The notes: generated by a model from the sequence alone, not told the origin. A stretch of 40,964 nucleotides of DNA from Paracoccaceae bacterium (GCA_013373445.1 JABXHV010000081.1:1-40964), one strand, 5' to 3'. Shown: positions 1 through 8,960, counted from the first letter of the stretch. Numbers and translations are program-made.

Positions 1-39
1 ACCTCAACGCTGCGCGTCTACCAATTCCGCCACGGCCGC
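1..39 (-). tRNA. tRNA-Leu (anticodon GAG), 5' part only
   Basis: Read on the minus strand, the sequence begins GCGGCCGTGGCGG and continues through a D-arm with TGGTAGACGC. It then enters an anticodon stem (CAGCG) and the seven-base loop TTGAGGT, where the window ends. The loop gives anticodon GAG, which reads CUC leucine codons. The layout is that of a class II bacterial tRNA-Leu. The variable arm, T-arm and 3' end lie outside the window. Confidence 0.9.
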
Positions 40-225
40 ATATTCAGGTGTCAACGTCGCCTCTCGGCAACGTGGAGCACCATGTAGCAAAAGCGATTCC
101 GCTTAGCAAGAGCGCATTTCAGATAAAATTCAAAGTTGGTGGAAAATCATCGCGCGGGACGAAAAAACCCGCATAACTCAGCCAGTTGGCGCAGGTCCAA
201 ACGCCTGTGAAAAGGCTCTCAAGCG

Positions 226-492
226 CTAGAGTGGTCCGTTTGTACGCATCGGACGCACTTCAGGTGCGCGCGTCAAAACTTCCGTGATTGAAATACCAAT
301 CCGCTCCCCCAGAAGCACCACCTGCCCTTTGGCAATCAACGTGTTGTTGGCGTAGATCTCGACATCATCGTCTTCGTTCACATCCAGATCGATCACAGCG
401 CCACGCCCCATGCGCAAAAGCTGATGCACCGGCATCAGTGACTTGCCAAGAACAACCGATATATCAACATCGATCTCATCAAAGGTGGCCAT
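226..492 (-). CDS. Stand-alone FliN/SpoA-domain protein (flagellar C-ring type)
   Basis: The 88-residue protein is almost entirely one SpoA (FliN C-terminal) domain. It shows the pattern VVLGKSLMPVHQLLRMGRGAV, then an acidic strand and YANNTLIAKGQVVLLGERIGISITE, matching FliN's ligand-ring fold. In FliN this domain forms the bottom of the flagellar C-ring and binds CheY and FliH. No N-terminal extension and no other flagellar genes are present: the neighbours are a tRNA and lipB. It could be the cell's FliN or a paralogue. The ATG at 492 has only a weak ribosome binding site. The family is secure; the role is inferred. Confidence 0.75.
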   Translation of the reverse strand: MATFDEIDVDISVVLGKSLMPVHQLLRMGRGAVIDLDVNEDDDVEIYANNTLIAKGQVVLLGERIGISITEVLTRAPEVRPMRTNGPL

Positions 493-588
493 TTGAGAGT
501 TCCGTCTATATGAGTGAAGCCGATCAACGCGCTTGCATCAGTTTTAACACGTCCCTACACGCAATAAAATCAACAACAGCTCAAAGCC

Positions 589-1314
589 ATGTCCACTCCA
601 CAAAGAGACAGCCTAAACGCCGATTTTCTCCCTGTAATAGAGACATCGCCTGTCGAATGGCTCGTCTCCGACAGTCTTGTCGACTATGAAACGGCGCTTC
701 AGACCATGGAGGACCATGTGTCTCGAATCGGACAACGCCTGGCAAATGAGCGTGTCTGGTTGCTGGAACACCCGCCCCTTTACACTGCAGGCACCAGCGC
801 AAGTGACGACGATCTGATCTCACCCAACCGCTTTCCGGTTTACAAGACAGGCCGCGGTGGTCAGCACACCTATCACGGCCCGGGGCAACGCGTGGCCTAT
901 GTCATGCTGGACCTGAAAAGGCGTCAGCAAGACGTTCGCGCCTTTGTAGCAGCGCTCGAAGCCTGGATTATCAACACACTGTGGAACTACCATATTCGCG
1001 GCGAACGCCGGGAAGACCGCGTCGGTGTCTGGGTGCGTCGCCCGGACAAAGGCATCAGTGTAGAAGACAAGATCGCGGCCATCGGCATTCGATTGCGCAA
1101 ATGGGTCACATTCCACGGCATCAGCATCAATATCGAACCAGACCTGGAACATTTCTCCGGAATCGTGCCCTGCGGTATTCAGGAACACGGCGTCACCAGC
1201 CTTGTCGATCTCGGCATTCCAGTCACAATGCCGGAAAATGACAGCATCATGCGCGCCGAATTTGAAAAGATTTTCGGTCCGACCCAGTCTGTTTCAGAAA
1301 AGCACACCGACTAA
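589..1314 (+). CDS. lipB: Octanoyltransferase LipB
   Basis: LipB transfers the octanoyl group from octanoyl-ACP to lipoyl domains of 2-oxoacid dehydrogenases and the glycine cleavage H protein, the first step of lipoate synthesis in the cytoplasm. The 241-residue protein has the family signature [12 protein letters not shown] near residues 89-100, a KIAAIG block with the conserved Lys161, and the nucleophile Cys195 in GIVPCGI. Length is normal for the family. It is divergent from the FliN-like gene at 226-492 and convergent with the acylphosphatase-like gene. No lipA is seen nearby. Confidence 0.96.
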   Translation: MSTPQRDSLNADFLPVIETSPVEWLVSDSLVDYETALQTMEDHVSRIGQRLANERVWLLEHPPLYTAGTSASDDDLISPNRFPVYKTGRGGQHTYHGPGQRVAYVMLDLKRRQQDVRAFVAALEAWIINTLWNYHIRGERREDRVGVWVRRPDKGISVEDKIAAIGIRLRKWVTFHGISINIEPDLEHFSGIVPCGIQEHGVTSLVDLGIPVTMPENDSIMRAEFEKIFGPTQSVSEKHTD

Positions 1315-1354
1315 CACGCGGCTCTATTATTAAAAGGGGCGCGGAACAGCTCGC

Positions 1355-1642
1355 TCAGTAGGTTGGACGGCGAATAAAACCGGCAACGTTCGGCGGATTG
1401 CAAGGTGTCGCCAGAATACGATCGATCCGCGTGCCTTCAGGGCCTTCACTGCACATGTCGATCATCTTGTGCAAGCGATCATCCCGGCCGTGAAAAATTG
1501 CTTCCACGACGCCGTCACGGCGGTCTCGTATCCAGCCTGTTAGACCAAGCTTGTCAGCCCCCTCAACGCAGAACTCACAATACCCGATGTCCGTGAGATC
1601 ACCCATGATGGTGACATAGATACTTTTGATGACATCTGACAT
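1355..1642 (-). CDS. Acylphosphatase-like protein lacking the catalytic residues
   Basis: The 95-residue protein has the acylphosphatase length and fold pattern, with a clear KLGLTGWIRDRRDGVVEA block. In active acylphosphatases a glycine-rich phosphate loop ends in GF-Arg, and an Asn follows GWV-R. Here the loop reads GDLTDIGYC, so Cys22 stands where the catalytic Arg is expected and Asp40 replaces the catalytic Asn. It is therefore probably not an acylphosphatase by the known mechanism; a binding or regulatory role is possible. Its ATG overlaps the stop of the upstream transporter gene (TGATG), so the two are likely translated in a coupled way and share the FMN riboswitch. Confidence 0.8.
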   Translation of the reverse strand: MSDVIKSIYVTIMGDLTDIGYCEFCVEGADKLGLTGWIRDRRDGVVEAIFHGRDDRLHKMIDMCSEGPEGTRIDRILATPCNPPNVAGFIRRPTY

Positions 1643-2565
1643 CAGTCTAGCGCGCGCTCCAACTCATCATCCAAAGCCTCGCCAAGCAGAGACTCGTGTC
1701 CCTCATTGTGAACGACATACAATGAGGCACCAACGATAATGATTGCTCCCCCCCAGAAAAAACCGGGAGGCGCGTAGGAAAACACAAGCCATCCGCCAAT
1801 CACATTCATGATGAGCTTCAGATGATCAAATGGCTGGATATAGGTCGCATCCGCCTTGGAGTAGGCAACGGTCAGAAAATAGTTCGCTGCGACCGTGAAA
1901 AGGCCTGTCGCCGCAATCACGGCGATTTCTGCACCGTTGCTAGGAAGCGCAAGCCCCTCGCCCAGCGCAAGAGCAAGATTCACCGGCGTCAGCAACAGCA
2001 GCATGTAGACCGTGATGGTGTCGTTGGACTCAGAGGCCGTCAGACGCTTGGTGATGACTGAAACACCAGCCCAAAAGGCAGCAGCAGAAATCGGATAGAG
2101 CGTCGCCATCACGAATTTATCAGACCAGGGCTCCAGAATGATCATTGCCCCGGCAAATCCGGTCAGCGTGGCAAGCGCACGCGGCAAGCCGACCCGCTCA
2201 CCCAGGAAGAGTTTGGCTCCGATGATGACGAAGAAAGGTGACGTCATGACCAGGGCAATCGCTTGCCAGATCGGCACTTGTGCCAGTCCTGCTCCCCAAA
2301 GCTGAACACCAACAACGGCAAAACAGATCCGCAGGCAGTGCAGGCGCCAGTTGCGTGTCCTCAGCTTTTTCGAACCCTGACGTATGATCCACGGAACGGC
2401 GAACAGCAACGCAGTCGCATATTGCCAGAACACTACAGAGACCGAGGGCATTGAGAAGGTCATGGTGGCCGACTGGATCGACACATTGACGGCGGCAAAA
2501 CAGGAGCCGGCAAGAACCATCAGGACTGCTGCATATATCGGGTGCTGTTTTTGAGGTAGGGTCAT
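1642..2565 (-). CDS. ribN: DMT/EamA-family transporter, probable riboflavin importer RibN
   Basis: This is an inner membrane transporter of the drug/metabolite superfamily. The 307 residues show about ten hydrophobic segments in two EamA repeats, with typical phrases such as VLAGSCFAAVNV and FFVIIGAKLFLGERVG. The family alone does not give the substrate. The FMN riboswitch just upstream points to riboflavin uptake, as described for RibN proteins of Rhizobium and Vibrio. I place the start at the ATG at 2565, because a longer in-frame opening to 2703 would translate through the riboswitch. GGACGAG lies five bases before this ATG. The C-terminus is acidic (LDDELERALD). Confidence 0.85.
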   Translation of the reverse strand: MTLPQKQHPIYAAVLMVLAGSCFAAVNVSIQSATMTFSMPSVSVVFWQYATALLFAVPWIIRQGSKKLRTRNWRLHCLRICFAVVGVQLWGAGLAQVPIWQAIALVMTSPFFVIIGAKLFLGERVGLPRALATLTGFAGAMIILEPWSDKFVMATLYPISAAAFWAGVSVITKRLTASESNDTITVYMLLLLTPVNLALALGEGLALPSNGAEIAVIAATGLFTVAANYFLTVAYSKADATYIQPFDHLKLIMNVIGGWLVFSYAPPGFFWGGAIIIVGASLYVVHNEGHESLLGEALDDELERALD

Positions 2566-2570
2566 TGCCA

Positions 2571-2613
2571 CTCGTCCGGTCATCTGGTGGGGACGAGCAC
2601 AGTGTTCCGGACG
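2571..2613 (-). promoter_or_regulatory. Riboswitch expression platform with alternative helices over the ribosome binding site
   Basis: The Shine-Dalgarno-like GGACGAG of ribN (2571-2577) can pair perfectly with CTCGTCC at 2591-2597. The overlapping stretch 2573-2579 can instead pair with CGTCCGG at 2607-2613. The two seven-base-pair helices exclude each other. Both involve ribosome binding site bases, and no U-tract follows. I infer that FMN controls translation initiation here rather than transcription termination. Confidence 0.55.
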
Positions 2614-2638
2614 CAATTTATGCATCAGGATCGCCTGT

Positions 2639-2772
<134 letters not shown>

Positions 2773-2903
2773 ATCAATTTTTCAAACTTGGAAACCAAGT
2801 ATTATTTCCATGTAGTGCAAAGCACACGAACGCGCAAGTCTTGCACCGCAACATGGTCAACACTGCTATGCAAGCAGCGAAAAATTACCTCAATATCATA
2901 TAC

Positions 2904-3590
2904 TTATAAAATATCAGCACTCAAGAATGAGAGAAGTTCAGTGGGTGTCTCGGCAATACCCAGAGGCTTTTCAGCAAGCAGCTCTTCGCGCGAACCATAT
3001 CCCCAGAGCACTCCGATTCCAGCGACCTGATTGGCTGCGCCACCAATCAGATCATGCTTGCGATCACCAATCATTGCGCAATCAGAGGCAGCGATAGTCT
3101 CACGTTCGAGGATATAGGCAATCAACTCTGACTTTTGAGAGCGCGTTCCATCAAGTTCAGCTCCATAGACCTCTCGAAAACAACCGCTCAGGCCAAAATG
3201 CTCGATGATACGACGGGCATAAACGTGCGGTTTGGATGTGGCAACGAACAGGTTTACGCCGGCCTTTGACAACGCCTCCAACACATCAGGAATGCCGCTG
3301 ATCAATTCGTTCTCGAACAAGCCTTCACTTCCAAAACAATCCCGATAGGCAGTCATTGCAGCAGAAATCCTTTCAGGATCATCTGTCTCCAGGAGCTGAG
3401 CAAAACTGCCCTGCAGCGGCGGACCGATGCACCAGGCAAGCTCTTTAGCGTCGGGGATCCGAAATACACCGAGCTTGCGCAAAGCATATTGGATGGAGCC
3501 GGTGATCCCCAAAAATGGATCAGTCAGGGTTCCATCCAAGTCAAACAACACATTGTTGAACCGCGGCTTGAGCGAATTCAAAGGGCTCAC
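2904..3590 (-). CDS. HAD-superfamily phosphatase, phosphoglycolate phosphatase-like
   Basis: The 228-residue subfamily IA HAD hydrolase has motif I FDLDGTLTD with nucleophile Asp17 and acid-base Asp19, motif II VATSKP, and motif IV MIGDRKHDLIGG. A helical cap lies between motifs I and II. The substrate could be 2-phosphoglycolate or another small phosphate ester; sequence alone does not decide. The start is GTG at 3590, which overlaps the TGA of pccA (GTGA), suggesting translational coupling with the propionyl-CoA carboxylase gene. Confidence 0.85.
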   Translation of the reverse strand: MSPLNSLKPRFNNVLFDLDGTLTDPFLGITGSIQYALRKLGVFRIPDAKELAWCIGPPLQGSFAQLLETDDPERISAAMTAYRDCFGSEGLFENELISGIPDVLEALSKAGVNLFVATSKPHVYARRIIEHFGLSGCFREVYGAELDGTRSQKSELIAYILERETIAASDCAMIGDRKHDLIGGAANQVAGIGVLWGYGSREELLAEKPLGIAETPTELLSFLSADIL

Positions 3591-5608
3591 TCCGCCTGTT
3601 GGAATTCCATGATCACACTATCAACAGCGAGACTTTCACCGACGCTCGCACTGATGGTCTCAACCACGCAATCACGTTCGGCGCGCAGAACGTTCTCCAT
3701 CTTCATTGCCTCGACCACGGCAAGCGTATCGCCCGCCTTTACCGATTGGCCTTCCTTGACTTCCAGGGAGACGATCAGACCCGGCATTGGACACCGGAGT
3801 ACCTTTCCACTGTCGGCATCACTCTTGTCAGGCATCAAACGGTTCAATTCCGCAATGCGCTGTGTCATCAAGCGGGCGTTGGCCGCAAAGCCACGCCATT
3901 GCAGGCGGCAGCTTCCGGCATATGAGTGAACGCGCACAACAACGTTTTCGCCATCGACTGAACCAAGCCACAGTGCCTGCCCCGGCGACCAGGAGGATGT
4001 CACATGAATGGGCTCGCTGCCCCCAATGGACAGTTCAAGATCGCTTGGTGTTTCAGGAAAGCCGCCCAGCACTTCAACCGGGATCTCGGCCCCATCGAGT
4101 GACATCACCCAGGAACTGCGCAAGTTTCCTGAATGCGGCCGTAGCCGCCCGGTGAGATGATCAAGTCGTGTGCGTTTCAGGATCTCGATGGCAAATGAAA
4201 CCGCTGCCATAACTTTGCTTTTCGCGGCTTCTGCGCCATCAATAATGAATCCGTCCGGAAACTCATCATCGAGAAAACTTGTTGCCAGTTCGCCGGATTT
4301 CCAACGATCATGGTTCATCAGGACAGACAAAAACTGAATGTTGGTCTCGATACCTTCAACATTGAAATGGTCCAGCGCACCGCTCATCGTTTCGATCGCT
4401 TCGGCGCGCGTTGGACCGTGCGTGATCAACTTGGCAAGCATCGGATCGTAGTAGAGCGAGACTTCATCCCCTTCCACCACGCCGGTGTCATTGCGGATCG
4501 TGCAGTCGCCCACCTCGAGTGTTTCCGGTGGCTGGTAACGCACCAGCCGACCAATTGAAGGCATGAAATTGCGCTTTGGATCTTCCGCGTAGACACGACT
4601 TTCGATCGCCCAGCCGTTTGGCTTGATATCCGCTTGCGTTAGCGAGAGGGTCTCACCAGCTGCAACACGGATCATGTGTTCCACCAGGTCGACGCCCGTG
4701 ACCAGTTCAGTCACCGGGTGCTCCACCTGCAAGCGCGTGTTCATTTCCAGAAAATAGAAGTTCTTTTGCTGATCGACGACGAACTCCACTGTACCGGCGC
4801 TGTCGTAATCCACGGCCTTGGACAAGGCGATTGCCTGCGAGCCCATTTCCTGACGAGTCGCCTCATCGAGCAACGGCGATGGCGCCTCCTCCAGAACCTT
4901 CTGGTTACGCCGTTGGATTGAGCACTCCCGCTCAAGCAGATGAATGACATTGCCATGTTTGTCACCCAGCACCTGTATTTCAATGTGGCGTGGATTCTCG
5001 ATGAACTTTTCGATGAAAACACGATCATCACCGAAGGACGACGCAGCTTCGGATTTTGAACGCACATAACCATCACGCACTTCATCCGCATTCCAGGCAA
5101 TGCGCATGCCCTTGCCGCCGCCACCGGCAGAAGCTTTGATCATCACCGGATATCCAATACCAGCTGCTATCTCGACCGCCTGATCTGGACTTTCTATGAC
5201 ACCCAGATAGCCGGGCACCGTGCTAACTCTTGCTTCATTGGCAAATTTCTTGGATTCAATCTTGTCACCCATCGCCTCGATCGCGTGGGGATTGGGACCA
5301 ATGAAGGCGATCTTTTCAGCTTCCAAACGCCGCGCAAATTCAGCCCGTTCAGACAAAAAGCCATAGCCGGGATGCACGGCCTGCGCGCCAGTTTGGCGAC
5401 ATGCATCGATGATCTTGTCCTGATTGAGATAGGACTCGCTGGCAGGCGCAGCACCGATGCAAATGGCTTCATCAGCCATGCTGACATGCAAGGCGCCTGC
5501 ATCCACTTCCGAGTAGACCGCAACGGTTTTGATGCCAAGGCGACGCGCTGTCTTCATAATACGACAGGCAATCTCGCCCCTGTTTGCGATCAAAATTTTC
5601 TCAAACAT
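3587..5608 (-). CDS. pccA: Propionyl/acetyl-CoA carboxylase alpha subunit (biotin carboxylase plus biotin carrier)
   Basis: The protein carboxylates its own biotin with ATP and bicarbonate and presents it to the beta subunit, which makes methylmalonyl-CoA from propionyl-CoA. The 673 residues comprise an N-terminal biotin carboxylase domain (KILIANRGEIACRI; ATP-grasp loop GGGGKGMRI; EMNTRLQVEHPVTE), a middle linker, and a C-terminal biotinyl domain with EAMKMEN, biotin on Lys636. The one-chain layout fits PCC alpha and related acyl-CoA carboxylases, not the two-chain AccC/AccB. I start it at the ATG at 5608; the TTG at 5620 would place the strong GGGAGG ribosome site inside the gene. A beta subunit gene lies at 7428-8960, so propionyl-CoA is the likely substrate. 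Confidence 0.92.
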   Translation of the reverse strand: MFEKILIANRGEIACRIMKTARRLGIKTVAVYSEVDAGALHVSMADEAICIGAAPASESYLNQDKIIDACRQTGAQAVHPGYGFLSERAEFARRLEAEKIAFIGPNPHAIEAMGDKIESKKFANEARVSTVPGYLGVIESPDQAVEIAAGIGYPVMIKASAGGGGKGMRIAWNADEVRDGYVRSKSEAASSFGDDRVFIEKFIENPRHIEIQVLGDKHGNVIHLLERECSIQRRNQKVLEEAPSPLLDEATRQEMGSQAIALSKAVDYDSAGTVEFVVDQQKNFYFLEMNTRLQVEHPVTELVTGVDLVEHMIRVAAGETLSLTQADIKPNGWAIESRVYAEDPKRNFMPSIGRLVRYQPPETLEVGDCTIRNDTGVVEGDEVSLYYDPMLAKLITHGPTRAEAIETMSGALDHFNVEGIETNIQFLSVLMNHDRWKSGELATSFLDDEFPDGFIIDGAEAAKSKVMAAVSFAIEILKRTRLDHLTGRLRPHSGNLRSSWVMSLDGAEIPVEVLGGFPETPSDLELSIGGSEPIHVTSSWSPGQALWLGSVDGENVVVRVHSYAGSCRLQWRGFAANARLMTQRIAELNRLMPDKSDADSGKVLRCPMPGLIVSLEVKEGQSVKAGDTLAVVEAMKMENVLRAERDCVVETISASVGESLAVDSVIMEFQQAE

Positions 5609-5940
5609 GCCACCTCCCAACTGGTCACGTCACTCTCTGGTAAGTACCGGAGCATTTTACGTATTGTTCCGCTATGCGCTCGTCAGAGGCAAGTGCTAAT
5701 TCCTCCATGGATCACTTGGTCGCGCCTCGAAAACCGCATCAATTCCGCCCAATGCTTTCACGACGCATAATTGCAAATGCCAAATACGCAATCAAATTCG
5801 CCTGCACCAGCAGAGCAACAAGGTCGCGCATCCTCAAGGAACGTCGGTTTTCTGCCGAATAACGCCCATTTTCATGGTCGCAATAGACGCTTTTTTAACC
5901 CGTATAGAGTTCAATAATCTGAGTTTTATTGGGGGTTTCA
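5609..5940. other. Divergent intergenic region between pccA and a secreted-protein gene
   Basis: These 332 bases must hold the promoters for pccA (leftward) and the gene at 5941 (rightward). A short ORF at 5674-5862 encodes an arginine/serine-rich peptide with no recognisable feature and is probably not a gene. The palindromic core ATTGCAAAT lies at 5770-5778. I cannot identify a convincing -35/-10 pair or a terminator. Confidence 0.5.
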
Positions 5941-6408
5941 ATGTTCATCTCAAGAATTGCCTTGTTTGTTTCGATATTGCTTTTTGGAATTTCCACGGCG
6001 AAAGCCGAAACAATTGGACTTTGGAAAACGGAAGACGTCCAAGGCTTTCAAAAATACTGGACGACAACAAAGAATGGAGACAGCTTCGCAATCTGGTGCA
6101 ATCCATCGCGCTCTGTTTCCGGTACCGTCATCGATATCGCCATCAAAGGCTTCCGAGCACCACCCGACCGCAGTATCCGATTGATCTTTGGACGCAGCAA
6201 ACTCATGCACCTCCAGGCAGACAAGGATGGATACGTTCAGACCAACTGCGCAGCTTGCGCGGATGCCTACAAGGTCGTCTGGAATAGAATGCGTTCCGGC
6301 GGACATGTCGCAGTCAAGTTCGACGACGAACGCTATGCGGTATTCTCTCTCAAGGGTGCCAACAAGATTCTGACCGGGAACATGTGCCCAGCGGACTTTT
6401 ACAAATAA
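5941..6408 (+). CDS. Small secreted protein of unknown function
   Basis: I do not recognise the family. The 155-residue product begins with a typical signal peptide (hydrophobic segment ALFVSILLFGIS, then STAKAET with probable cleavage after AKA). The mature part has four cysteines (in IWC, TNCAAC and NMC), which could form two disulfides in the periplasm. The ATG at 5941 is preceded by GGGGG at a spacing of five bases and is preferred over the TTG at 5929. It stands alone between pccA and folB. A real gene by its signal peptide and ribosome site; function unknown. Confidence 0.75.
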   Translation: MFISRIALFVSILLFGISTAKAETIGLWKTEDVQGFQKYWTTTKNGDSFAIWCNPSRSVSGTVIDIAIKGFRAPPDRSIRLIFGRSKLMHLQADKDGYVQTNCAACADAYKVVWNRMRSGGHVAVKFDDERYAVFSLKGANKILTGNMCPADFYK

Positions 6409-6560
6409 GCTTCAGCGGCGCCTGCGAAAAAGCTTCTGAACAAGACCCAGGACAGCGTGAGTGACGCAATTTGCGTTCAAGTGCACTGGATTTTGTGACA
6501 CGAGCCTATTACAGCAATCCTCATCGTAGGCAGGGCACCGCAAGAGGAGCGATTGATCCC

Positions 6561-6929
6561 ATGGACGCTATTCATCTTGAGGATCTCACTTTCTTCGCAC
6601 ATCACGGTCTTTTCGAAGAAGAAGCCAAGCTTGGACAGCGCTTCCGCGTTGATCTTACGTGCTGGCTTGATTTGACGAGGGCCTCAAACAGTGACGAGAT
6701 CGAAGACACCGTCAGTTATGCAGACCTGACACTGGCGATCGAAAAAACGGTCACGAGCAACCGCTTCAATCTGATTGAACGGCTGGCTGGAGCAGTTATC
6801 CAAACCGTATTCGAAACAGATTCACGGATCGAAGAAGTCCGCGTACGCCTGCACAAACCCGGTGCACCTTTGCCAACCCCTACCGGTCAGGCCAGCGTGG
6901 AACTTAAGCGAAAACGCTCGAATACGTGA
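6561..6929 (+). CDS. folB: Dihydroneopterin aldolase FolB
   Basis: FolB converts 7,8-dihydroneopterin to 6-hydroxymethyl-7,8-dihydropterin and glycolaldehyde in folate synthesis. The 122-residue protein has the family pattern: LTFFAHHGLFEEEAKLGQRF near the N-terminus with the conserved Glu, the SYADL motif, and the C-terminal LHKPGAPLP with the catalytic Lys. The ATG at 6561 gives the normal family length; earlier in-frame codons back to 6471 add a tail not seen in FolB. The usual partner folK is not adjacent. Confidence 0.93.
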   Translation: MDAIHLEDLTFFAHHGLFEEEAKLGQRFRVDLTCWLDLTRASNSDEIEDTVSYADLTLAIEKTVTSNRFNLIERLAGAVIQTVFETDSRIEEVRVRLHKPGAPLPTPTGQASVELKRKRSNT

Positions 6930-6938
6930 GCTTCCAAG

Positions 6939-6962
6939 GCGATCAGCCCCAGTTCTGATCGC
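6939..6962. terminator. Stem-loop after folB
   Basis: A perfect eight-base inverted repeat (GCGATCAG and CTGATCGC) with an eight-base loop begins nine bases after the folB stop. No run of T follows, so it may be a weak or Rho-assisted terminator or a 3' end stabiliser. Confidence 0.4.
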
Positions 6963-7019
6963 GAGATTGTAAGAAATTGTGTTTTCCCAAGTTGGCAAAA
7001 ATCAGCTTAGGATGAGCAT

Positions 7020-7394
7020 ATGACCAACTTAGCCGAAACACCGAGCCATCTCGTTAGTCCTCAAAAGGCCAGAAGTTCAAAAGCAGGATCTGTAGCTACG
7101 GCACTAGCCTTGACGCTTGTCGTTACGATCTGCTGGTCCAGCCTTGCGCAAGCCAGGCCTGATGCGCGGAAGTTTTCCTGTGCAGCTGCGCAAAAGATGG
7201 TGCGCGACAACGGACAGGTTGTCTTCACCACCGGACCGAACACATATTCAATGTTTGTCTCGAACCGCAGATATTGCGATCCGTGGCAGGTCCTGTCCTG
7301 GCAATATGCCCCCACAAAAGACAATCCTAAATGCAGGGTCGCCTACAAGTGCGATGAGCCGATTTTTGATCGCCCGCGCTTCGGCCTTTTCTAG
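7020..7394 (+). CDS. Small secreted cysteine-containing protein of unknown function
   Basis: The 124-residue product has a long basic N-region (residues 1-22), a hydrophobic stretch (VATALALTLVVTICWSSL), and a probable signal peptidase site after AQA. The mature domain of about 78 residues has four cysteines (FSC, RRYC, PKC, YKC) and the phrase TGPNTYSMFVSNRRYC. I do not recognise the fold; short proteins of this look are common in Hyphomicrobiales. It converges with pccB with a 33-base gap. AGGA lies about nine bases before the ATG. Confidence 0.7.
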   Translation: MTNLAETPSHLVSPQKARSSKAGSVATALALTLVVTICWSSLAQARPDARKFSCAAAQKMVRDNGQVVFTTGPNTYSMFVSNRRYCDPWQVLSWQYAPTKDNPKCRVAYKCDEPIFDRPRFGLF

Positions 7395-7427
7395 CCTCGT
7401 TCCTAAAAAAAGCCGCCAATCCCCGGC

Positions 7428-8960
7428 CTACAGCGGGATATTGTCGTGCTTCTTCCAGGGGTTTTCCTGCTTCTTGGTGCGCAGCAAAGCCAATGCACGC
7501 GACACCCGTCTTCGGGTCGATTGGGGCTTGATGACCTCGTCGATGTATCCACGCTCGGCTGCAATGAACGGATTGGCGAAGCGATCTTCATATTCCTTCG
7601 TACGTTCCGCAATCTTGTCAGCGTCCGACAGTTCGGACCGATATAGGATTTCAGCCGCGCCCTTGGCACCCATGACCGCGATCTCAGCGGTTGGCCAGGC
7701 GTAATTGATATCGCCGCGAATATGCTTGGAACTCATCACATCATAGGCACCGCCATAGGCCTTGCGCGTAATCACGGTGACCTTGGGAACGGTGGCTTCC
7801 GCATAAGCGAAAAGCAGCTTCGCCCCATGTTTGATCAGTCCACCATATTCTTGCGCAGTTCCCGGCAAGAACCCCGGAACATCAACAAAGGTCACCAATG
7901 GAATGCTGAAACAGTCACAGAAACGAACAAACCGAGCAGCCTTGCGACTGGCATCACTGTCCAGCACACCTGCGAGCACCATTGGCTGGTTCGCTACAAT
8001 GCCAACAGTCCGCCCTTCGACGCGACCAAAGCCGGTGATGATATTGGCTGCATAACGTTCCTGAATTTCATAGAAATCGCCTTCATCGACGAATTTCTCA
8101 ATCAGTTCCTTCATGTCATATGGCTTGTTCGGATTGGCCGGAACAAGACTGTCCAGGCTGACTTCAATCCGGTCAGGATCATCATAAACCTCGATCTCGG
8201 GAATATCGGAGGTATTGCTGGCAGGAAGAAAATCAACCAGACGACGGATCTGGCAAAGGGCTTCAACATCGTTGTCAAAGGCACCATCAGCAACCGACGA
8301 CTTGACCGTATGAACGCTCGCTCCACCCAGTTCTTCAGACGTGACAGTCTCATTGGTGACTGTCTTCACCACATCTGGACCGGTCACGAACATGTAGGAG
8401 GAATCCCGCACCATGAAGATGAAATCTGTCATCGCAGGTGAATAGACGTCACCGCCGGCGCATGGCCCCATAATGACTGAAATTTGCGGGATGACCCCAG
8501 ACGCCAGAACATTACGCTGGAAGACCTCACCATAGCCGGCCAGAGCAGCGACACCTTCCTGAATACGGGCGCCACCTGCGTCAAAAAGCCCTATCACAGG
8601 AGCCCTGTTTCGAAGCGCCATGTCCTGAATTTTTGTGATTTTCTGCGCGTGGGTTTCAGAAAGAGATCCTCCCAGGACCGTAAAATCTTTCGAAAACACA
8701 TAAACGATTCGACCATTGATAGTGCCCCAGCCCGTCACAACCCCGTCACCCGGGAAATGGTTTTTCTCCATCCCGAAATCCGTGCAGCGGTGCTGCTTGA
8801 ACATGTCGAATTCTTCAAAAGATCCTTCATCCAGCAGGACTTCTATGCGTTCCCGGGCCGTTAGTTTGCCTTTTTCATGCTGGGCATCCACACGGCGTTG
8901 ACCACCACCCAAACGGGCGTTTTCCCGACGCAGTTCCAATTCTGCAATGACGTCTTTCAC
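7428..8960 (-). CDS. pccB: Propionyl-CoA carboxylase beta subunit
   Basis: This carboxyltransferase subunit moves CO2 from the biotin of the alpha subunit to propionyl-CoA, feeding odd-chain fatty acid, valine, isoleucine and methionine breakdown. At 510 residues it has the full crotonase-type pair of domains, including [17 protein letters not shown], the acyl-CoA site around [16 protein letters not shown], and the C-terminal [15 protein letters not shown] and [12 protein letters not shown]. The start is GTG at 8960 with GGAGG five bases upstream; an ATG one base earlier in another frame stops at once. It is on the same strand as pccA but 1.8 kb away, separated by three genes on the opposite strand. 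Confidence 0.94.
   Translation of the reverse strand: MKDVIAELELRRENARLGGGQRRVDAQHEKGKLTARERIEVLLDEGSFEEFDMFKQHRCTDFGMEKNHFPGDGVVTGWGTINGRIVYVFSKDFTVLGGSLSETHAQKITKIQDMALRNRAPVIGLFDAGGARIQEGVAALAGYGEVFQRNVLASGVIPQISVIMGPCAGGDVYSPAMTDFIFMVRDSSYMFVTGPDVVKTVTNETVTSEELGGASVHTVKSSVADGAFDNDVEALCQIRRLVDFLPASNTSDIPEIEVYDDPDRIEVSLDSLVPANPNKPYDMKELIEKFVDEGDFYEIQERYAANIITGFGRVEGRTVGIVANQPMVLAGVLDSDASRKAARFVRFCDCFSIPLVTFVDVPGFLPGTAQEYGGLIKHGAKLLFAYAEATVPKVTVITRKAYGGAYDVMSSKHIRGDINYAWPTAEIAVMGAKGAAEILYRSELSDADKIAERTKEYEDRFANPFIAAERGYIDEVIKPQSTRRRVSRALALLRTKKQENPWKKHDNIPL

Noticed and set aside
4310-4558. Several 80-150 residue frames antisense to pccA and pccB
   Set aside because: They overlap well-conserved carboxylase domains and change frame from one to the next, as expected for shadows.
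5674-5862. 62-residue open frame between pccA and the secreted protein gene
   Set aside because: Composition is Arg/Ser-rich, with no ribosome site of note and no recognisable motif. It is probably non-coding promoter DNA.
6471-6560. Upstream extension of folB by 30 residues
   Set aside because: FolB proteins are about 120 residues and begin near the ATG at 6561. The extra residues have no family match.
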